Source: a bacterium
Lineage (GTDB): Bacteria; UBP6; UBA1177; JAKLFG01
Assembly: GCA_029573155.1 (NCBI GenBank)
Contig: JAKQHE010000217.1
Coordinates: 1 to 32,049, forward strand
Direction: 5' to 3'
Length of the DNA stretch: 32,049 nt
Positions 9,001 through 15,674 of this stretch are shown piece by piece (the first letter of the stretch is position 1; every line of letters starts with the position of its first letter). A program made the position numbers and the translations under genes. The notes under the pieces are model-generated. The model was not told the DNA's origin. It made no database searches and saw nothing but the letters and a program-made list of their open reading frames with translations.

Positions 9001-10123
9001 CCCGACCGGGTGCGGCGCGCACTCCGACATCGCCGTGACCGACGGCGCATGGCATCATGTCGTCGGTGTCTATGACGGGTCTTATATGCGGATCTATGTG
9101 GACGGTACGCAGCGGAGCGCTCAGCAGTGCGCGTCGACCGCCGCGCCCGCGCAGACCGATGCGGCGCCGCCGTCGGGCGACACCAATCCGCTCTACATCG
9201 GCTATGTGCTCCCCGGGGGCTACCCGTATATGTCGGGGTACATCGACGAAGTGCGCATCTACAAGGGCAAGGCGCTTTCGCCCGCCGAGATCCTGTCCGA
9301 CTGGGACAATCGGTACATTATGGAGGCGTGCGACGATGCCGGCTGTAAAGCCGACTGTTCCGGCCCGGCCTGTACCGCCTCGACATACACATTCACCACG
9401 GTGGGCTCCACTACTTGGGCAGTGCCCGTTGACGGCAATTACCAGATAGAGGCGTGGGGTGCGAACGGAGGTCAGTATAGTTCCGGTCGCGGTATCGGCG
9501 GTTACGCAAAAGGGACAACGGCCCTATCCGGAACAGTATATGTCTATGTCGGTGGCGCAGGCACCTACGCGGCAGGTTCCTGCACCGGAGGGGTTAACGG
9601 TGGCGGTTACGCATACGGCTATACCTCCGGCGCATATGCCTCAAGTGGCGGCGGAGCCTCCCATGTGGCTACTGCCAGCGGCACCCTCTCCTCCCTAGTC
9701 AGTAACAAGACCGCGGTAAAAATCGTTGCCGGCGGCGGCGGTGGCGCCGGATATTATTCCACGACAGCGTATGTTGGCGGTGCCGGTGGCGGGACCACAG
9801 GAGGAACTGGGACCACATACTCGGGCTATACAACGGCAGGCGGAGGGACGCAATCAGCCGGAGGTGCCGCAGGCACAAGTAGCTCTTATTCTCAGGCCGG
9901 ATCTTTTGGACAGGGAGGCAATCAGACCGCAACCTCCGGTAACTGGAACGCCTGTGGCGGCGGCGGCGGCTGGTACGGCGGTGGATCCGGCGCGGCAGTC
10001 GGGAGCGGCGGCGGTGGTGGCTCGTCTTATGTTACCGGCCTCAGCAACGCCTCAACGCTTTCCGGCCAGGATGCCGGCAATTCAAACAACGGAAAAGTCG
10101 TCATTACCCGGGTGTGTCCGTAG
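2..10123 (+). CDS. Giant Cys-rich modular secreted/surface protein, 5' truncated by window edge: DUF4215-like repeats, LamG x4, C-type lectin-like x2, C-terminal ALK/LTK-like glycine-rich domain
   Basis: Frame 2 is open from nt 2 (TSCTIYPSCSKDCTVNFSKVSQTKSCTPTCGVQTC...) through the called TTG at 284 to TAG at 10121-10123; dense CGDG/ECD Cys repeats; LamG and CTLD motifs; Gly-rich C-terminus. Confidence 0.92.
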   Translation, partial: TSCTIYPSCSKDCTVNFSKVSQTKSCTPTCGVQTCEILYGLSGCTASCPGLSKQAECTITYDSESKTNSCSTSCSTSTQSCTPATQAGCPYGVGLTAPVESGNCDHPYSGTISASKTNSCTPSSCTVDCMATCWATNCTPPGVGKTCTASCTPTCAVGGPTRSCTRECTPGSLTAKPSYTCSKTLYGDDRPEECDGGDGGSGDLQECHELNAKYYDREVTADCNSDCRIATTVDLDDICPWCGNNIVEENYTIDTVPGGEVCDPTVPDSMYCINLNHPTIPSFLDNGGVVANCATCAPAEDDIRDNCRWCGDNRFTDISPEMCDPTTTEDQNVYGGPKIKCSVWGAKSGFVYYDDLLLTCPDNCTQYTADGNPSSGAGDPDNPQAYCHYCGDGVLTPSKETCETQPLAVGDPYNIPPYIGKDCGDYGANNLTDPAAFPYWPSYTPPGYLNLAACVACGPSYDYTTCDYCGDGDINGPETCELGDWVRCVDITPNPGYYATNDGVTGDGSDTVTYCNNSSNADRHCKEWCVGDPAVTGCPAEWICPYCGDGLYTSRAETCDPSSPIAGIGGGVITCAVYWNNRADVPLDGIAMTSGELPKFHPYGDTLVECRPGCMNHYTQRTLCRYCGDGLTQDDAIGKEECDPTDTSNTHYCKELDDTTVNPPKIFYPLFTVGCAPDCTLQDPDDPSFTGCPRCGDGKYTADYTAAGHPELPLEKCDHNATDGFDSFGSREIYCTLWCSQDEDATLRNCYDYPGATRRTVTCSETPKDCSLYEQSSEAAKKCRGCGDGENLLYNSDLVMALHFEEPSGTTLYDAAPGTAANAVPAAGAFSGVTLNQSGRRAQGKAISFTHSNNLRINDAAKLDLSGDMTFAFWFKQSAFYTPPIAGAPYPILVKGHGWESNYGFWMHNDGVNNIIKFSFHSAEVTGCGITTTAQDWTQWTHVAAVRSGQQLTMYVNGAQVNTISCATINPPVNSHPITIGEDTPHPMHNNVNYGVTGYMDELFLYKRALSQPEVTFLVNRGASVAAEYEYCDDGNVSNGDGCNSNCGIETDYVCTGSPSVCTVPSGLTCEAGWTYNPTTQKCYKYFSTARIFTAAQADCGTNSGNLVSMADATENSFVRTSVVDPASSGAQYWIGLRQPETAVGTVETYNAGSTYNKIYCGTTTTSLGETYSYNDTAFTWVAPVTGYYTFRVGTTTSSFDIYFAYYDGYMGSYYTADAYGEGESETLSYQYMYAGYTNTIYVGGYNSADAGQFCLDIIYPYTSEVPWEWTDGAAYVYGGWAGGQPDNAAAVQNCAYVPSGAGVTTWDDLACNSSIPYVCKKGSVPSICGDGTKTPDEECDNGASNGPCGSCTSACKNQAFPPCGDGTLCAGETCEDNLPGQPADWATGADAYDGCFEGCVAGYHPIGIHRAASTALNGISGWACDPDEWSQPVTVYVELRYTNQNASETCANDNPSSPTPPCTVAVQSYLDNFPVNKVSSAEVVAACGGSTDGGSIHDFALSVSDFSNPALTVARSPYWAKVYAIDPAAPTDSRLKPLNDTPLHINICGDGIVAEGEECDEGAAGFSDECDGCTSDCKVIPAYSCGDGVVCTNHGIIEECDDGVTNNSYDKPCTEDCRINPCAYGSGWYFNVANDRCYAMTPGGSAQSFYNALNVCTNATQRSNLVSLNDAAEESWLRSVFPTMSTAYTIIGGSEVWDSYQRSSANAWVEEVWAYPVTNRVYYGNSTGRANNFNIGTYDGLDIRYTWRVPATGTYRVNLIPYSSTYDAVLSIYDYQTFAWIHYNAKGIGSGTAYIETTGDVALTAGHTYELIVDGVTVAAYNYLLEILQNNTQPTDGYTKWTDGSAFSYTNWLAGHPTFASNTYRWTAANNISNTWNDGGLSTYQYLCEKPGYDVCGNGYKSATEGCDDGNTIAGDGCSAACVVEAGWNCSATYMPTRCSRCGNGAREWYEQCDDGNTTAGDGCSATCTIESAAWHCNGATPTVCRNCGNGIMEGNEFCDPGIIVTCASRSDLVPPQGGTVTGNIVCDGCTSLVTANNCFKTYTCSAGLPANACWYNCEAVAPFSTTYTYNQTWNGSAWVNADNYLFGFNASPAANSCQFKCRPNYTWNAGTSTCDQNQQRVSCGAKPRSDTYELWNDGESGANIGTYLQTWDGVSGTWQPVLSPHYDAAIGPCHFKCAAGAVWDAGLGQCRICGDNIKEGIEACDTSQFGTSTCQNTVTPPEGSATGGSLSCNLSCGLITTGCTKSWNCVNKPVGTVYYGGGDTYSYGQAWNGSAWVNPNNYLDGYVASPAVNTCQYTCAGAGYVYDGLACSKCGDGVPTGMEPCDDGDLRNDNACKNNCTWNTCRDGYVLTGTEACDDGNAVDTDYCRNNCSWNTCGDGALKATPVNMTHLLPFDGNANDASGKGNNGTLLNGATYVALGGIWGSHGLSLDGIDDRVSIPTTGMSNLQGTIDYWIKPNGWSGGALGAANRHGSFQTIASWSNGARGQMMILDNFEGAFYFRIVDETAASVDVSFANNTYYTSGNWTRVTVTWSRITSRMKVYMNGGFVAETVWNQPIATPFESTAYIGIGHGNPQLGVIDHFRILNRALSDAEITNSMWQSFDGTSAGVDFSHRANNGTLVNGPTVVAGKVGNALSFNGSNQYVTVPDDASQMRLGTAMTVETWVKIAANPGDWVRIVGKSDTDASCSNRNYGLWIASTGQILFQIGGSTGIWGNVMSVRTVTNNVWRHVAGTYDGANMRVYIDGVLEGQLAYTQTPITSAGPLTIGSAVGCHGYLNGQMDETRIYQRALTQAELQNSIEYCDDSNGTNTDACTSACVGSTCGDTIVKSTAPAEVCDSGFLYNGAYGYCKSDCSAMGPRCGDGILTFTTASMVLRLNMDEGSGTTANDSAGTAQNGTITSPWWVAAGNPYSTKFNNALYFDGGARYVTMANHADLQLGASKASFTVSAWVNFPAGAAGTRFPIITKGTGSTLNYALWLEPLIGTSPAGHVSFVFHPDPTGCGAHSDIAVTDGAWHHVVGVYDGSYMRIYVDGTQRSAQQCASTAAPAQTDAAPPSGDTNPLYIGYVLPGGYPYMSGYIDEVRIYKGKALSPAEILSDWDNRYIMEACDDAGCKADCSGPACTASTYTFTTVGSTTWAVPVDGNYQIEAWGANGGQYSSGRGIGGYAKGTTALSGTVYVYVGGAGTYAAGSCTGGVNGGGYAYGYTSGAYASSGGGASHVATASGTLSSLVSNKTAVKIVAGGGGGAGYYSTTAYVGGAGGGTTGGTGTTYSGYTTAGGGTQSAGGAAGTSSSYSQAGSFGQGGNQTATSGNWNACGGGGGWYGGGSGAAVGSGGGGGSSYVTGLSNASTLSGQDAGNSNNGKVVITRVCP
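2357..3142 (+). other. LamG-like domain (LVMALHFEEPSGTTLYDAA...YMDELFLYKRALSQPEV) within a CGDG...EYCDDGN repeat
   Basis: LamG/concanavalin-like signature; flanking CGDGENLLYN and EYCDDGNVSNGDGCNSNC. Confidence 0.75.
3209..3970 (+). other. C-type lectin-like domain 1 with ~115-aa beta-sandwich (PPC-like) insertion
   Basis: CEAGWTYNPTTQKCYKYF...AQADC...YWIGL ... WEWTDG...GGQPDN...CAYV...WDDLAC...PYVCKKG. Confidence 0.75.
4869..5680 (+). other. C-type lectin-like domain 2 with PPC-like insertion
   Basis: CAYGSGWYFNVANDRCYAM...SNLVSLNDAAEESWLRS...YTKWTDGSAFSYTNWLAGHP...WNDGG...YLCEKPG. Confidence 0.68.
7136..8461 (+). other. Tandem LamG-like doublet within a CGDG...EYCDDSN repeat
   Basis: HLLPFDGNANDASGKGNNGTLLNG...LSLDGIDDRVSIP and MWQSFDGTSAG...NNGTLVNGP...ALSFNGSNQYVTVPD...MDETRIYQRALTQAEL. 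Confidence 0.75.
8588..9359 (+). other. LamG-like domain 4 within a CGDG...MEACDDAGC repeat
   Basis: MVLRLNMDEGSGTTANDSAGTAQNGT...ALYFDGGARYVTMANH...YIDEVRIYKGKALSPAEIL. Confidence 0.75.
9384..10120 (+). other. Glycine-rich domain resembling PF12810 (ALK/LTK glycine-rich domain family)
   Basis: YTFTTVGSTTWAVPVDGNYQIEAWGANGGQ...GGYAKGTTALSGTVYVYVGGAG...NGGGYA...GGGASHVAT...GGGGGAGYYS...GGGGGWYGGG...GGGGSSYV...GKVVITRV. Confidence 0.7.
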
Positions 10124-10188
10124 CGTAGAGTATGAAAGGGTTTAGGTATATTGTCGTTTGTTCAACAACCATCCATGAGGAGGTATCC

Positions 10189-13100
10189 ATGTCTTCGCTG
10201 AAACTGTCCCCCCTGTTCCTTCTGCTTCTTTTCGCGGCGCTTTTCACCGCCTGCGAGGAGAGCCCCAAGAAAGAGGACCCGTTCAAACAGGGTTCGCTCT
10301 GGGGCCCCTGCTACGATGACGGCACCTGCGACGCGGGGCTCGTCTGCAAGGAAGATGTCTGCTGGGAGGCGAGCGACAGCGATCTCCTGACCGACGACCT
10401 CATCCCCGACGAGGAGGAGGATGACGCGAAGACCGACACCGATAAGGTGGACACCGACAAGGTCGATACCGATACGACCGATGTCGATGCGAAGGACACC
10501 GATACGACCGACGACGATGTCGTGACCGGCCCCTGCGCCGCCGACCCCTGCGCGGCGGTCGAACATTCCGACGGTGTCTGCACCGTTGACGGCGACGACT
10601 ATACCTGCGGCTGTATCGAACACTACTCGTGGGATGGCGATAACAAACTGTGCGCCGCCGACATCCAGCGCATCGATTGCGTCAATATCCCCGACAACGC
10701 TCACGGTATAGGTGACAACGCCGATGGCAAATTCGAACAGGAATGGGACGGCGATTCATGGGAACCGGTATCGTTCTTCTGTGAATGGGTGTGCGACGAT
10801 AACTACGCGCTGAACGAGGATGAGGACGGTTGTATCGGTGCTACGCGCCGAGTGGACTGCGCCGATATCCCCGATAACGCGCACGGCACCGGCGACAACG
10901 CCGACGGCAAGTTCGCGCAGACATGGGACGGCGACAGTTACGAGCCGGCGACCGTTACCTGTACATGGGCGTGCGACCTGAACTACACATGGGATGCCGG
11001 GAACGAGCTCTGTCTCGCCGACACCCGGCGTGCCGACTGTACGAACATCCCGGCGAACGGTCACGGTACCGGCGACAATGCCGACGGAAAGATAGACCAG
11101 ACATGGGGCGGCTCGGCGTGGTTGCCCGCCGCCGATACCTGTACTTGGGAATGTGACCTCAACTATACCGCGAACGGTCAGGTCTGCGATGCCGACACCC
11201 AGCGGGTTGACTGCACGAACATCCCGGCGAACGCCCACGGCACCGGCGACAACAGCGACGGCAAGTTCCTCCAGACATGGGACGGCTCGGACTGGCTTCC
11301 CGGCTCGGTCGTCTGTACATGGGCGTGCGACACCAACTTTACCGAGAATCCCGACGGCGACGCCTGTGTCGCCGACACGCGCCACGCCCCCTGCGCCAAT
11401 ATCCCCGATAACGCCCACGGCATAAACGATAACGATCAAGGCACCTTTCGGCAGACATGGGACGGCGACAGTTGGGAACCGGCGACCTACGCCTGTGAAT
11501 GGGATTGCGACGAGCATTTTACACGGGTCAACGATCTTTGCGAGGCCGATACCCAACGCGTAGCCTGCACGAACATCCCGGCGAATGCCCATGGCACCGG
11601 TTACAACTTTGACGGCAAATTCGAACAGGAATGGAGCGGCACGGAGGATATGTGGCTTCCCGAGACCTTCGAGTGCACTTGGGAATGCGACACCAACTAT
11701 ACCCAGAACGGCAACGCCTGCGATGCGAACACCCGTGAGGCGGATTGCGCCAACACCCTTCCGGCCCACGCGGGTTGGAGCGGGGACAACGAGAACGGCA
11801 CCTTCACCCAGACTTGGAGCAGTGCCGACAATGACTGGCTGCCGACGACCTTCGATTGTTTGTGGACCTGCGACGAGAATTATTCGCTCAATGCCGCCGA
11901 GGACGGCTGTGATGCCGACGAGCGGATCGTTGACTGTGAAGGTACGCCGCCCGAACATGCCTCGTGGAGCGGCGATAACGCCGACGGCAAGATAACGCAG
12001 GTATGGGACGGCGACAGTTGGGAACCGGCGGCCACCACCTGCACTTGGGCATGCGACGAGAACTATTCTCTGAATGACACCGAGGACGGCTGTGACCCCG
12101 ACACCCGTCGCGTCGATTGCGAGAATGCTATACCGGAACACGCGGCATACTCCGGCGCCAACGACGATGGCCAGTTCGCCCAGACATGGGACGGCGACTC
12201 GTGGGAGCCCGCCACCTTCGAATGCGCTTGGGTCTGTGCGTATCAGTACGAATGGAACGAAGGGACCGAACTCTGTGACCTGCGTCCCGTCATCTATGTG
12301 GATCTGAACGCGACCGATGGCGCGAACACCGGGTATTCATGGGCCGATGCGTTCGTCGATCTGCAGGACGCGCTGGATTCGATCGTCGACGGTCAGGAGA
12401 TATGGGTGGCCGCCGGCATCTACACGCCGACCGCCTGCCCCTACTATGTCACCTGCACCGAAAAACAAAAGAGCTTCAATCTCGTCAACCGCCGCAGCGA
12501 CATGATACACTATCGGTTGTACGGCGGCTTCGACGGCACCGAAACGGCGCGCGATGAGCGCGATTGGGCCGCCCATGAGACCATCCTGTCGGGCGATATG
12601 AGCGGCGATGACGCGTGGGATGACCTGAACGGCGCGTGGACCAACCGGGAGGACAATACCTACCATGTCCTGCTGTTCGATCCGCTCCCGATCGAGGATG
12701 CTCTCACCATAGACGGCTTCACCGTTACCGGCGGCGAAGCGACGGGTGAGGAAGGCGAGCAGCGTGACGGAGGAGGTTTTTCACTTTCAAATCACACGGT
12801 TACGATCCGCAACCTGACCTTTATCGGCAATTCCGCCGCGGTGAACGGCAACGCCCTCTCCTGCAACGGTTGCGATGTCACCGTGGAGGATAGTTATTTC
12901 TACCGCAATATCTTCCCCGATGGCACGACCGGCGGCGGCACCGTTTCCGTTTCCGGGACGCTTTCGATAGCCCGTGTCACCTTTGAAGAGAACCGCGGTC
13001 CCGTTGGCGCCGTGTCTTTTAACGCCCCGACCGGCGGAACGCTGATCGTTGCCGACACCGATTTCTTAGACAACAGCGCTTCGGTCGGCACGGCCGCGAT

Positions 13101-14517
13101 ATCGGGCGCCGGCGGCGCGGCAATACTTACCGGTTGTGCTTTCATCGGCAATGTCGGTTATGCGGCCGGCGCGGTGGCCCTTAATAATGTGGAATCGGCG
13201 ATGCTCGATGCCTGCTATTTCGAGAACAATGCGGCCTCTTCGATCGAGCCGGGCAATGAAGGCTCCGCCGGCGCCCTCAGCGTGAGCGAAGGTTCGTTCT
13301 CCATCACCGATTCGCAGTTCATAGGGAACACCGCGTACCGTAATGCGGCGATATCGCTTTACAATATCGGTAACGCGACGGTGCTCGGCGTTGATTTCAT
13401 CGACAACATTGGTTATACGAATGGCGCTCTCGGGGCGCCCACTACCGTTCTGACGGTGGGCGGCTGTGTTTTCTCCGGGAACGAGGCGACATCGAATGAA
13501 GAGGGTAAATGGGGTAACGGTGGCGCGATATCCTGCGGGGAGGGCGCCCTGACCGTGACCAATTCGACCTTCTCCGGCAACAGCGCCTTTACCGGCGGCG
13601 TGATACAGGCCCACAATGCGGCGCTTTCGATATCGAATTCCTCGTTCGACGCGAATGTGACCCACGCTCCCGATCAGGGAGGTAATGTTTCTGCGGATGC
13701 AGGAACGGCGGAACTTTTGATAGAGGGCTCCTCCTTCACGAACAACCTCGGCGCGGCGGTCACCGCGGGCGGCGGTCAACTCGTTCAGATATTCGGCTCC
13801 CTCTTTTCCGGGAATCACGCGGTCAACTCGGCCGCGATCGCGGTGCAGAGCGGCAGCAGCGCCATCATCGCCGATTGTCGTTTCATCGACAACGCGGCGG
13901 ATGCTCCCGGCGAAGGCTTCGCGGGACTCGGCGGCGCGATAATGGTCAACGGGATGGACGACGAGACCGGCGGCCCGGTAGAGGGCGTCGATATCTGGAT
14001 CGCCAACTCGGTCTTTGCCGGCAATCGCGCCAATCTGTGGGGCGGCGCGATATTCTCGCTCCTGCTCCATCCGGTCATTACCAGTTGTACCTTCCATGAT
14101 AATCTCGACAGCGGTAACGATGCCATCGTGTTCGTCATGAGCGATGCTGTCATCGACAACAGCGTCATTTGGGACAAGATGTCGGTCCTTGAGGGCGAGG
14201 TCGGTCCCTTCAATTTCGGACCGAGTAATCCGACCTTCAGTTACAGCGATGTACGGTATAGCGGCGGCAGTGGCAACGACTGCGGCGGCGGTAGCGACCC
14301 CTGCTGGGTCCTGCCGTTCGGCACCGACGGCGGCGGCAATATCGACGCCGATCCGTTGTTCGTCGGCTCGGGCGACGACCCGTTCGACCTGCAAGGCACT
14401 TCGCCGTGCATTGACGCCGGAAGCAACGCGCTGGTGCCGGAAGGCATTGATTTCGACATCCTCGGCGATGCCCGGATACAGAACACCGCGGTCGATATGG
14501 GGGCGTATGAGCAGTAG
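10189..14517 (+). CDS. Lipoprotein with Asp-rich linker, nine ~60-aa four-Cys modules and C-terminal right-handed beta-helix/choice-of-anchor-Q-like region
   Basis: ATG 10189 with SD GAGGAGG (~10177-10183) is a better start than 10132; MSSLKLSPLFLLLLFAALFTAC lipobox; repeats RxDCxNIPxNAHGxGDNADGKFxQTWDGDSWEPA; C-term GDARIQNTAVDMGAYEQ. Confidence 0.9.
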   Translation: MSSLKLSPLFLLLLFAALFTACEESPKKEDPFKQGSLWGPCYDDGTCDAGLVCKEDVCWEASDSDLLTDDLIPDEEEDDAKTDTDKVDTDKVDTDTTDVDAKDTDTTDDDVVTGPCAADPCAAVEHSDGVCTVDGDDYTCGCIEHYSWDGDNKLCAADIQRIDCVNIPDNAHGIGDNADGKFEQEWDGDSWEPVSFFCEWVCDDNYALNEDEDGCIGATRRVDCADIPDNAHGTGDNADGKFAQTWDGDSYEPATVTCTWACDLNYTWDAGNELCLADTRRADCTNIPANGHGTGDNADGKIDQTWGGSAWLPAADTCTWECDLNYTANGQVCDADTQRVDCTNIPANAHGTGDNSDGKFLQTWDGSDWLPGSVVCTWACDTNFTENPDGDACVADTRHAPCANIPDNAHGINDNDQGTFRQTWDGDSWEPATYACEWDCDEHFTRVNDLCEADTQRVACTNIPANAHGTGYNFDGKFEQEWSGTEDMWLPETFECTWECDTNYTQNGNACDANTREADCANTLPAHAGWSGDNENGTFTQTWSSADNDWLPTTFDCLWTCDENYSLNAAEDGCDADERIVDCEGTPPEHASWSGDNADGKITQVWDGDSWEPAATTCTWACDENYSLNDTEDGCDPDTRRVDCENAIPEHAAYSGANDDGQFAQTWDGDSWEPATFECAWVCAYQYEWNEGTELCDLRPVIYVDLNATDGANTGYSWADAFVDLQDALDSIVDGQEIWVAAGIYTPTACPYYVTCTEKQKSFNLVNRRSDMIHYRLYGGFDGTETARDERDWAAHETILSGDMSGDDAWDDLNGAWTNREDNTYHVLLFDPLPIEDALTIDGFTVTGGEATGEEGEQRDGGGFSLSNHTVTIRNLTFIGNSAAVNGNALSCNGCDVTVEDSYFYRNIFPDGTTGGGTVSVSGTLSIARVTFEENRGPVGAVSFNAPTGGTLIVADTDFLDNSASVGTAAISGAGGAAILTGCAFIGNVGYAAGAVALNNVESAMLDACYFENNAASSIEPGNEGSAGALSVSEGSFSITDSQFIGNTAYRNAAISLYNIGNATVLGVDFIDNIGYTNGALGAPTTVLTVGGCVFSGNEATSNEEGKWGNGGAISCGEGALTVTNSTFSGNSAFTGGVIQAHNAALSISNSSFDANVTHAPDQGGNVSADAGTAELLIEGSSFTNNLGAAVTAGGGQLVQIFGSLFSGNHAVNSAAIAVQSGSSAIIADCRFIDNAADAPGEGFAGLGGAIMVNGMDDETGGPVEGVDIWIANSVFAGNRANLWGGAIFSLLLHPVITSCTFHDNLDSGNDAIVFVMSDAVIDNSVIWDKMSVLEGEVGPFNFGPSNPTFSYSDVRYSGGSGNDCGGGSDPCWVLPFGTDGGGNIDADPLFVGSGDDPFDLQGTSPCIDAGSNALVPEGIDFDILGDARIQNTAVDMGAYEQ
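10669..12288 (+). repeat. Nine tandem ~60-aa (about 180-nt) four-Cys modules
   Basis: Manual alignment of nine consecutive units, 540 aa total. Confidence 0.9.
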
Positions 14518-14518
14518 G

Positions 14519-14717
14519 GGCGTGAGTCGTGAATCGTGAATGGCGAGAAGAAAAACCGAATTGTAGGGGCGGGTTCGCCCGGCAACACCCTCCGTCGCTT
14601 CGCGCCACCTCCCTGCGACAGGGAGGCGATATACGGAAGGCCCCCTGTCGCAGGGGGCTCCGCAACGCGGCGGGGGTGTTAATTGTGTAGGGCGCAATTC
14701 ATAGCGCCCTGTTGAAA
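14519..14717. repeat. Composite intergenic repeat: 'gtgagtcgtgaatcgtgaat' + gtaggggcgggttcgccc + ~100-nt inverted-repeat (MITE-like) element + 46-bp palindromic unit
   Basis: Arms AACACCCTCCGTCGC...CTCCCTGCGACAGGGAGGC and GCCCCCTGTCGCAGGGGGCTCCGCAACGCGGCGGGGGTGTT are imperfect reverse complements; last ~46 nt recur at 15571-15616. Confidence 0.75.
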
Positions 14718-14733
14718 GTGTAGGGAGTTCCCA

Positions 14734-15120
14734 ATGCTCGATGTCGCGCTGATCATGCCGTTGTTGAAAAAGGAGCGACGGATACTGGCGGCCTACCTTC
14801 TGGGGAGCGCCGTGAATGGTACCCTGCGCCCCGACAGCGACATCGACATCGCCTTGATGTTCCTGCCGGGAAAAGGCATGACGGGCATCGAACGGGGTGA
14901 ACTTGCCGCCGAACTTTCGCTCATCCTGCGACGCGAGGTCGATCTGGGCGTCATTTCTTCCGGCAATCTGGTCTATGCCCGCGAGGCGATCCTGACCGGA
15001 CGACGCATATTCTCGCGTAACGATGGCATCGCCGATCTGTATGCGGCGACCCTGCTGGGACTCTACGCGCAATTCCACTATGAACGACGGGAGATCCTTC
15101 ATGGCTATCTTGCCCGATGA
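14734..15120 (+). CDS. mntA: MntA-like minimal nucleotidyltransferase antitoxin (type VII TA)
   Basis: LLGSAVNGTLRPDSDIDIALMF matches GSx10DxD NTase motif; overlaps downstream HepT-like gene. Confidence 0.88.
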   Translation: MLDVALIMPLLKKERRILAAYLLGSAVNGTLRPDSDIDIALMFLPGKGMTGIERGELAAELSLILRREVDLGVISSGNLVYAREAILTGRRIFSRNDGIADLYAATLLGLYAQFHYERREILHGYLAR

Positions 15121-15532
15121 TGTGATACTTAACAAGGCCGCCGTCATTGAACGGGCGCTCCGCCGTATGCGGGAAGAGTACGCATTCGATCCGGAACTGA
15201 AGAGTTTTACCCACATCGATGCCATGACGCTCAACATCGAGCGGGCGGCGCAGGCGGCCATCGATCTGGCTATGCATCTGGTGTCGCGAGACCGGCTGGG
15301 GGCGCCGCAGACGAGTGGCGACGCGTTCCGCCTGCTTGCCGAAGCCGGTGTTGTATCGCCGGAAACGCTTCGCGCCATGACCGCCATGATCGCATTCCGC
15401 AATATCGCCGTTCACGAATATCAGGAAATGGATCTGTCGGTCCTGCGGAATATCGCCGGGGATCGGTGGCGATCGCTCGTCGATTACTGCGCCGAGTTGG
15501 GAATAACGATAACCGTAGATCGTGGGAAGTGA
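15101..15532 (+). CDS. hepT: HepT-like toxin (HEPN family, type VII TA)
   Basis: RNIAVHEY = RX4HXY HEPN motif; ATG 15101 preceded by GGGAGAT and overlapping mntA by 20 nt; called start 15023 is too early. Confidence 0.88.
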   Translation: MAILPDDVILNKAAVIERALRRMREEYAFDPELKSFTHIDAMTLNIERAAQAAIDLAMHLVSRDRLGAPQTSGDAFRLLAEAGVVSPETLRAMTAMIAFRNIAVHEYQEMDLSVLRNIAGDRWRSLVDYCAELGITITVDRGK

Positions 15533-15570
15533 GTCGTGAGTCGTGAATTGTGTGTTTGTAGGGGCGAACC

Positions 15571-15616
15571 GGGGTGTTAATTGTGTAGGGGCGCAATTTA
15601 TAGCGCCCTCTTGAAA
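15571..15616. repeat. 46-bp palindromic repeat, second copy (direct repeat of 14673-14717)
   Basis: ggggtgttaattgtgtaggggcgcaatttatagcgccctcttgaaa vs ggggtgttaattgtgta-gggcgcaattcatagcgccctgttgaaa. Confidence 0.85.
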
Positions 15617-15674
15617 TGACGAGGACCGTATGTGCATAGATGGATCGAAACCACACTTTTTTCGGAGGTTGACC

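Noticed and set aside
10669-12288. Regular ~180-nt repeats considered as a CRISPR-like or noncoding array
   Set aside because: Period matches an in-frame Cys module; repeats are degenerate at third positions, so coding is the explanation.
14519-15616. Considered a composite transposon or integron cassette
   Set aside because: No transposase or integrase is present and repeats are short palindromes; reported only as repeat-bracketed TA module.
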